DNA from: DASPKM01 sp036402175
GTDB taxonomy: Bacteria; Bacteroidota; Bacteroidia; Chitinophagales; Chitinophagaceae
Reading direction: 5' to 3'
DNA length: 11,523 nucleotides
NCBI GenBank assembly: GCA_036402175.1
Contig: DASWTK010000055.1
Coordinates: 1 to 11,523, forward strand
Shown here piece by piece: positions 7,864-11,523 of the stretch. The notes under the pieces were generated by a model that worked only from the letters and a program-made list of their open reading frames with translations, made no database searches and was not told the DNA's origin. Within the stretch, counting starts at the first letter, position 1, and every line of letters starts with the position of its first letter. The position numbers and the translations under genes are program-made.

Positions 7864-7895
7864 CAAAATTACTGGGAGACATTCCATTTACCCAA
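7864..7895 (-). promoter_or_regulatory. putative Bacteroidota-type promoter for hemA operon
   Basis: On the minus strand a -33 element TTG (7895..7893) and a -7 element TAATTTTG (7871..7864) are separated by 21 bases. This fits the published Bacteroidota consensus TTG-N17-23-TAnnTTTG exactly. Transcription would begin near 7857-7859, giving a 5' leader of about 20 bases before the hemA ATG. It is the only full match I found in the divergent region, and it would drive all seven minus-strand hem genes. Confidence 0.6.
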
Positions 7896-7981
7896 TGTTA
7901 CTGTCATTGGTCTGTCATTTTAAAAACTGATCTTCATCGCATAAAGATGTGACTAAAATCATGAAGCAATAAATCCGTCAT

Positions 7982-7989
7982 TACATTTG
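7982..7989 (+). promoter_or_regulatory. possible -7 element (TACATTTG) of the hemH promoter
   Basis: TACATTTG matches the Bacteroidota -7 consensus TAnnTTTG and ends only eight bases before the hemH ATG. A start about 5-7 bases downstream would give a leaderless or near-leaderless hemH mRNA. No TTG occurs at the expected distance upstream (about 7956-7964), so this is a half-match only. No Shine-Dalgarno precedes the ATG, which is compatible with leaderless initiation but is also common in this phylum. Confidence 0.35.
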
Positions 7990-7997
7990 CACACATT

Positions 7998-9038
7998 ATG
8001 GCAGCTACATCAAGACGCGGAATAGTTCTTATGAATCTTGGTTCTCCCGACTCAACAGAAGTGAGGGATGTCCGACGATATCTGAATGAGTTTCTGATGG
8101 ATGAGCGGGTAATTGACATTCCTTATCTCGTGCGTGTTTTATTGGTGAAAGGTATAATAGTGCCTTTCCGTGCTCCCAAATCCGCGGCGGCTTATCGTTC
8201 GATCTGGACAAAAGAAGGCTCTCCGCTGATTGTGATCACCAAACAATTGCAGGATGCATTGCAGTTGCAGGTTGCCGAAACTGTTGAAATTGCAATGCGT
8301 TACGGAGATCCCTCTCCGGCTCATGCATTCGATTCGCTGATGAAAAAGGTAAAAGATCTGGAAGAAGTAGTGTTAGTTCCTATGTACCCGCATTATGCAA
8401 TGTCGAGTTATGAAACCGCTGTTGTTTATGCCGAAGAAATTTACAGGAAAAAGAAATATCCGTTCAGGCTCACTGTTGTAAAGCCTTATTATGATGACCC
8501 CGTCTACCTGAACGCATTAGCCGAAAGCATGCGACCTTACCTTTCCCGTGAGTTTGAACACGTATTGTTCAGTTATCATGGCGTGCCCGAAAGACACATT
8601 TATAAAGGTGATGTTACCGGACAACATTGCCTTAAGACCATTAACTGTTGTGAAGTTGAATCTCCAGCTCACCGCCAATGCTATCGGCATCAATGTCTTG
8701 TGACTACAAAACTGGTTGCTGACAAATTAAACCTCAAGCCCGGTCAATTCAGTCATTCTTTTCAATCACGCCTTGGTAGAGATGAATGGCTGAAGCCATA
8801 TACTGCAACACGACTTCAGCAGCTGCCGGGTGAAGGAATTAAAAAATTACTGGTTGCCTGCCCTGCATTTGTGAGTGATTGTCTTGAAACGCTGGAGGAA
8901 ATTGCAGAAGAAGGCAAAGAGATCTTTCTTCATGCTGGCGGCGAATCATTTACAATGATACCCTGTTTGAATTCGCATCCGATGTGGGTGAGGGCGATCG
9001 TTGAGTTGAGTGGTGAAAATGAGAAAAGAAAAATGTAA
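7998..9038 (+). CDS. hemH: protoporphyrin ferrochelatase (HemH), cysteine-rich insert type
   Basis: Inserts Fe2+ into protoporphyrin IX, the last step to protoheme. The 346 residues suit a bacterial ferrochelatase. RGIVLMNLGSPDS (7-19) is the N-terminal signature, and YRSIWTKEGSPL (66-77) and HYAMSSYETA (132-141) follow. LFSYHGVPERH (190-200) holds the catalytic H194, and CPAFVSDCLETLEEI (288-302) holds E297, equivalent to the catalytic glutamate of the human enzyme. Between these lies a cysteine-rich stretch with C211, C217, C218, C228 and C233. Some bacterial ferrochelatases carry a [2Fe-2S] cluster in such an internal segment, so a cluster is plausible but unproven. The ATG at 7998 gives the normal N-terminus. 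The gene diverges from hemA, lies 34 bp before hemJ, and its last codons sit in a short tandem repeat. Confidence 0.97.
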   Translation: MAATSRRGIVLMNLGSPDSTEVRDVRRYLNEFLMDERVIDIPYLVRVLLVKGIIVPFRAPKSAAAYRSIWTKEGSPLIVITKQLQDALQLQVAETVEIAMRYGDPSPAHAFDSLMKKVKDLEEVVLVPMYPHYAMSSYETAVVYAEEIYRKKKYPFRLTVVKPYYDDPVYLNALAESMRPYLSREFEHVLFSYHGVPERHIYKGDVTGQHCLKTINCCEVESPAHRQCYRHQCLVTTKLVADKLNLKPGQFSHSFQSRLGRDEWLKPYTATRLQQLPGEGIKKLLVACPAFVSDCLETLEEIAEEGKEIFLHAGGESFTMIPCLNSHPMWVRAIVELSGENEKRKM

Positions 9039-9050
9039 AATGTAAAATGA
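9030..9050 (+). repeat. three-copy 7-bp tandem repeat across the hemH stop
   Basis: AAAATGT AAAATGT AAAATGA occupies 9030-9050. The hemH stop TAA (9036-9038) spans the junction of copies one and two. Each copy contains an ATG; the second is followed at once by TAA, and the third opens a 13-codon frame that overlaps the start of hemJ in another phase. A short slip-prone repeat here would change spacing to hemJ, or hemH's tail, if the copy number changed. Confidence 0.7.
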
Positions 9051-9072
9051 AAAAACAGAAAGAATATAGTTC

Positions 9073-9600
9073 ATGTATTTATATGTAAAGGCGCTGCATA
9101 TTATTTTCATAGTTACGTGGTTTAGCGGGATGTTCTATATCGTGCGGTTGTTCATTTACAATACAGAAGCCGGAGAAAAACCTGAGGTCGAAAAGAATAT
9201 ACTCCGGGCTCAGTTCAATATAATGATCAGGCGATTATGGCTTGGTATTACATGGCCTTCGGCTGTTCTTTCTTTGATTTTTGGAATATGGATGTGGTAC
9301 CTCCTGGAAGCCACACCTTCCTGGCTGATTGTTAAGCTTGGCTTTGTGCTTGGATTATACCTCTATCATTTCAGTTTGCAGAAGTTATTCAAACAGCAGC
9401 AAAATGGCATATTTAAATATTCATCCAACCAACTAAGAATATGGAATGAAGTCGCTACCATTTTCCTGATAGCAATCGTAATGCTGGTAGTTGTGAAGCA
9501 GAATATGAGCCTGGTTTGGGGACTGGGAGGTCTGGTTTTGTTGATGATCTTATTGATGAGCGCGATAAAGATCTACAAGCTGTTACGCGAGCGGAATTGA
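9073..9600 (+). CDS. hemJ: HemJ-family membrane protein, probable protoporphyrinogen IX oxidase
   Basis: HemJ-family (CopD-like, formerly UPF0093) inner-membrane protein. Members oxidise protoporphyrinogen IX to protoporphyrin IX where hemG and hemY are absent, and neither is seen here. The 175 residues begin YLYVKALHIIFIVTWFSGMF, the family's N-terminal signature with the conserved H9. LWLGITWPSAV (55-65), KLGFVLGLYLYHF (88-100) and LRIWNEVATIFLIAIV (121-136) follow the pattern of Bacteroidota members. About five hydrophobic segments are visible: 3-24, 55-77, 84-100, 128-142 and 146-165. At the spot where homologues usually read W/M-H-x-K-L, this protein has WLIVKL, with I86 replacing the histidine. 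Only a weak purine-rich stretch precedes the ATG. Placement 34 bp after hemH and before a terminator makes it the second gene of a hemH-hemJ operon and supports the role. Confidence 0.88.
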   Translation: MYLYVKALHIIFIVTWFSGMFYIVRLFIYNTEAGEKPEVEKNILRAQFNIMIRRLWLGITWPSAVLSLIFGIWMWYLLEATPSWLIVKLGFVLGLYLYHFSLQKLFKQQQNGIFKYSSNQLRIWNEVATIFLIAIVMLVVVKQNMSLVWGLGGLVLLMILLMSAIKIYKLLRERN

Positions 9601-9609
9601 ACCAGTTAT

Positions 9610-9668
9610 AAAAAAAATTACGCAGATAGACCGTTCATTTTCAGAACGTCGTCTGCGTAATTTTTTTT
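9610..9668. terminator. intrinsic terminator after hemJ, potentially bidirectional
   Basis: TTACGCAGA (9618-9626) pairs perfectly with TCTGCGTAA (9652-9660). The flanking A8 (9610-9617) and T8 (9661-9668) extend this to a 17-bp stem. Inside the loop, CGTTC (9632-9636) pairs with GAACG (9644-9648) around ATTTTCA, so the element is a long two-level hairpin. The T8 tract gives a terminator reading plus; the A8 gives the same reading minus, so it could also stop transcripts coming from the right-hand gene. It starts ten bases after the hemJ stop. Confidence 0.9.
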
Positions 9669-9806
9669 GAAATCATTGATAAGGTCAGATTATTTCAATG
9701 GGGATTTTCAAATATTGGAAGCTGCCGGAGTTTGTTCAAGGCAAATATCAGAGATTAAAAACGGGTAGGTAACGGATAAATAAGATCATGCATTTTCCGG
9801 GAATTT

Positions 9807-9843
9807 TTAAAAGGAAGGGGAGTAGGACTACCCCCCTTTTTAA
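9807..9843. repeat. GC-rich imperfect palindrome, possible second terminator or REP-like element
   Basis: The sequence folds as TTAAAAGG, two unpaired A, GGGG, one unpaired A, GTA, loop GGAC, TAC, CCCC, C and TTTTTAA, including one G-U pair. GTA pairs with TAC, GGGG with CCCC, and the AT-rich ends with each other. It is much richer in G/C runs than the surrounding AT-rich spacer. It could terminate the leftward surface-protein transcript about 230 bp after its stop, or be one copy of a dispersed intergenic palindrome. Confidence 0.5.
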
Positions 9844-9871
9844 CCCCTAAACCCTAAACCGTAGAAAAAAG

Positions 9872-9896
9872 TTTCAAATGCAATGAAATTATTTCA
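9872..9896. repeat. overlapping TTTCA/TGAAA dyads
   Basis: TGAAAT-T-ATTTCA (9884-9896) is a perfect 13-base dyad. TTTCA at 9872-9876 forms a second dyad with TGAAA at 9884-9888 across seven bases. The word TTTCAAAT recurs at about 9707, 9872 and 9892. The symmetry is operator-like, but no promoter or gene start is adjacent and the region is AT-rich, so chance is a real alternative. Confidence 0.25.
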
Positions 9897-10070
9897 AATA
9901 TCTTTTATTACCGAGGTATTCTTTCTTAGGATTTGTTCTGCAAGGCTTTGCATTAACTACGTTGGTATAAATACATCACTCCCTGCAAATCTGGATTGAA
10001 TTTTCATAAACTATGCCAAAGGCCGATTATGTGGAAAAAATCATCACCAGACGAAGCCGTTAAGAAAATT

Positions 10071-11523
10071 TTAACGAATTAAGGTGAGGCTTCCGGAGCG
10101 TGAGAGTAGCTTATTGTTCATGTCAATTCCCTGAAGGATCCAGTAATAGGTGCCAACCGGCAATGGACTGCCGTTTCGCCTGCCATCCCAGCCAGTGTTA
10201 AGATCGCGGCTTTCATGAATCATCTGGCCCCAACGGTTAAATATCTTCAGATAATTGATTTTAAAATACCCGGCCGCCTGAATCCGGAATACGTCGTTTA
10301 TACCATCGTTGTTCGGAGAAAAAGCATTCGGGATGGTAAGCTTTGTTTCATCGAATACCCTTATCAAAATTTCAGCACGTGCACTGTTACAGGGTCCTGC
10401 TGTGAACTGAACGGATAATTCACGGTCTACCGGAACATTCTGAAGCACAAAACTGCCGGATGAATTCCGAACAATCAACTGCCCGGTTGCTTTATCATAT
10501 AATTCATACATACCGCTACGGAAATCGAGCGGCTCAAACCTTGCATCGCTAAAACGGGCTATGTTTATCACCGCATTATAACGTGGAGCAGGCAGAGCCA
10601 CGTTAATCGACGGTACTGTGTATTTTTTACTTCTGATGGTGCATCCCCTGGCGTCGGTCACCGTTAGATAATAGTCGCCCGCAGCAATATTTACAAGCTG
10701 TAGTGATCGTCCTGCCTCCTGACCTGCATCGGTACGCCAAACATATTGAATGCCCTGTATATCACTTGATGCTGTTATGCCGCTAATACGGCCGGTACCA
10801 AATCCGCAGGTGTCTGCTGAGACAAATGCATTGTTTTCGTCGAGTACCGGCAACTGTTTTGCTGAGATGACTTTTTTATAAATAGACCTTTCACATCCAT
10901 TGGAGTCAGCGGCAATACAATAATAAGTTGCAGGTGCAAGCCCGGTAATTGAAAGTCCATTTCCAACAATTGTTGTACTATCCATCAGCCAGCGAAAACC
11001 AAATACTGAAGTATTATTACTTAATTGTATAAGACGGATCGAACCATTGTTGTTACCGCATGTAGCGTCCTTAACAGAATCGGCCAACACTTCTATGACT
11101 ATTGGTTGTGCTACCTGAACTGTATAAACGGAGGATCTGACCGTACATCCATAGATAGCATTCACTGCGGTTAGCTGATAGTTGCCCGCTGGAATTGAGT
11201 TCAGCTCCTGGGTTGTTGCCACCAATATCCCTGAGTTTGTATTTCGCCATTCAAGCTGTGTAGCGCCTAAAACCTTCAGGCCGCTGATACTTCCTGTAAT
11301 TCTTGTACAACCGGTTGGCGTTATTGTAACAACAGAAGAATCGAGTACAATGCTTCCTTTATCTGCAATTGAGTAAAGCGGCGAGAATAGTGTATCGCAA
11401 TTACTTCCGTCTTTTACTTTCAAACGATAACTTCCCGGCGCCATATTCAGCAGATCGGGAGTTACAGCCACGATGCTGCCCGACTGGTTGACCCACCAAT
11501 AATTGACATTTCCTGTAACATTA
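10071..11523 (-). CDS. large secreted surface protein with SprB-like repeats and type IX secretion (type B) sorting domain (5'-truncated)
   Basis: The frame stays open to the right edge, so the N-terminus lies outside; about 483 residues are visible, and the GTG at 11471 is internal. The C-terminal about 88 residues (10071-10337) are a gliding-motility/CHU_C type B sorting domain: IPNAFSPNNDGINDVFRI, then LKIFNRWGQMIHES, GWDGRRNG and PLPVGTYYW. Such domains direct export through the type IX system and attachment to, or release from, the cell surface. Upstream are about three and a half divergent repeats of roughly 80 residues resembling SprB/Ig-like repeats. Each has a Trp near its start, a (G/A)xYxL or YYLTV strand followed by a GC (TVRS, ERS, TIRS) motif, and a second cysteine at TGC, ATC or DTC. 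It is likely an adhesin or motility-associated surface protein; the ligand is unknown. It is unrelated in function to the hem genes and ends in a 6-bp stop-overlapping hairpin. Confidence 0.87.
   Translation of the reverse strand, partial: NVTGNVNYWWVNQSGSIVAVTPDLLNMAPGSYRLKVKDGSNCDTLFSPLYSIADKGSIVLDSSVVTITPTGCTRITGSISGLKVLGATQLEWRNTNSGILVATTQELNSIPAGNYQLTAVNAIYGCTVRSSVYTVQVAQPIVIEVLADSVKDATCGNNNGSIRLIQLSNNTSVFGFRWLMDSTTIVGNGLSITGLAPATYYCIAADSNGCERSIYKKVISAKQLPVLDENNAFVSADTCGFGTGRISGITASSDIQGIQYVWRTDAGQEAGRSLQLVNIAAGDYYLTVTDARGCTIRSKKYTVPSINVALPAPRYNAVINIARFSDARFEPLDFRSGMYELYDKATGQLIVRNSSGSFVLQNVPVDRELSVQFTAGPCNSARAEILIRVFDETKLTIPNAFSPNNDGINDVFRIQAAGYFKINYLKIFNRWGQMIHESRDLNTGWDGRRNGSPLPVGTYYWILQGIDMNNKLLSRSGSLTLIR

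Larger units (their letters stand above)
9669..10070. other. AT-rich spacer between hemJ terminator and surface-protein gene
   Basis: This 402-bp stretch holds no convincing gene. The longest notable small frame is a 16-codon one at 10013-10063 without a ribosome site. It contains a GC-rich palindrome (9807-9843), two adjoining CCCTAAA heptamers (9845-9858), a cluster of TTTCAAAT words and dyads (9707-9899), and TGCAA-GGCT-TTGCA (9939-9952). A 6-bp hairpin CGTTAA/TTAACG (10058-10076) overlaps the stop of the right-hand gene but lacks a T-run. Since the gene to the right is transcribed leftward, most of this is its 3' flank. Confidence 0.6.

Noticed and set aside
9047..9088. 13-codon frame (begins MKKQKEYSS) overlapping the start of hemJ
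   Set aside because: Lies in the A-rich repeat junction, overlaps hemJ in another frame, and has no ribosome site. Kept only as part of the repeat note.
9845..9860. CCCTAAA CCCTAAA, identical to plant-type telomere heptamers
   Set aside because: Only two copies, in a clearly bacterial spacer; taken as chance in an A/C-rich stretch.
10013..10063. 16-codon small frame (begins MPKADYVEK)
   Set aside because: No ribosome site, very short, on the opposite strand just past a gene end, with no recognisable features.
10058..10076. CGTTAA/TTAACG hairpin over the surface-protein stop as its terminator
   Set aside because: Weak 6-bp AT-rich stem without a following T-run on the minus strand; the 9807-9843 and 9610-9668 hairpins are better candidates.
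11469..11471. GTG at 11471 as the start of the surface-protein gene
   Set aside because: The frame continues upstream to the window edge in sequence of the same repeat type, so this is internal.
1..11523. CRISPR arrays, tRNA or rRNA genes, insertion sequences, prophage or defence genes
   Set aside because: I saw no spaced direct repeats, cloverleaf segments, transposase-like frames or defence domains; the window is mainly a housekeeping biosynthetic locus.

Overview
The window reads as chromosomal DNA of a Bacteroidota bacterium, most likely near the Chitinophagaceae/Sphingobacteriia. Four things point there: a C-terminal gliding-motility/type IX secretion (type B) sorting domain on the right-hand protein, a TTG-N21-TAnnTTTG promoter of Bacteroidota type in front of hemA, mostly weak or absent Shine-Dalgarno sequences, and the style of the HemA, HemC and HemJ proteins. 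The lineage below phylum level is inference.

Layout. Bases 1-591 hold the 3' part of a plus-strand gene for a zinc metallopeptidase-like protein (HExxH and EADxx motifs, proline-rich linker, unrecognised C-terminal domain). Its stop lies one base from the stop of hemL, so the two genes converge. Bases 593-7838 are one tight minus-strand run, in transcription order hemA-hemC-hemD-hemE-hemF-hemB-hemL, with joins ranging from a 1-base overlap to a 64-bp gap. A 159-bp divergent promoter region (7839-7997) separates this from the plus-strand pair hemH-hemJ (7998-9600), which ends at a strong hairpin terminator (9610-9668). A 402-bp AT-rich spacer (9669-10070) has two further symmetric elements but no convincing gene. 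From 10071 to the right edge is the 3' part of a large minus-strand gene for a secreted, repeat-built surface protein.

How the genes work together. The nine hem genes cover the C5 route from glutamyl-tRNA to protoheme: HemA and HemL make 5-aminolevulinate, HemB porphobilinogen, HemC and HemD uroporphyrinogen III, HemE coproporphyrinogen III, HemF (oxygen-dependent) protoporphyrinogen IX, the HemJ-family membrane protein probably oxidises this to protoporphyrin IX, and HemH inserts iron. Only the glutamyl-tRNA synthetase is missing, as expected for a housekeeping gene. HemF plus HemH means the classical protoporphyrin-dependent route rather than the coproporphyrin-dependent one. No heme regulator, hemN, mobile element, tRNA, rRNA or CRISPR array is visible.

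I do not see an obviously new biological system. The points most worth a second look are the cysteine-rich insert of HemH, the altered position in HemJ, the possibly leaderless hemH promoter, the unknown C-terminal domain of the peptidase, and the GC-rich palindrome in the 9.8-kb spacer.
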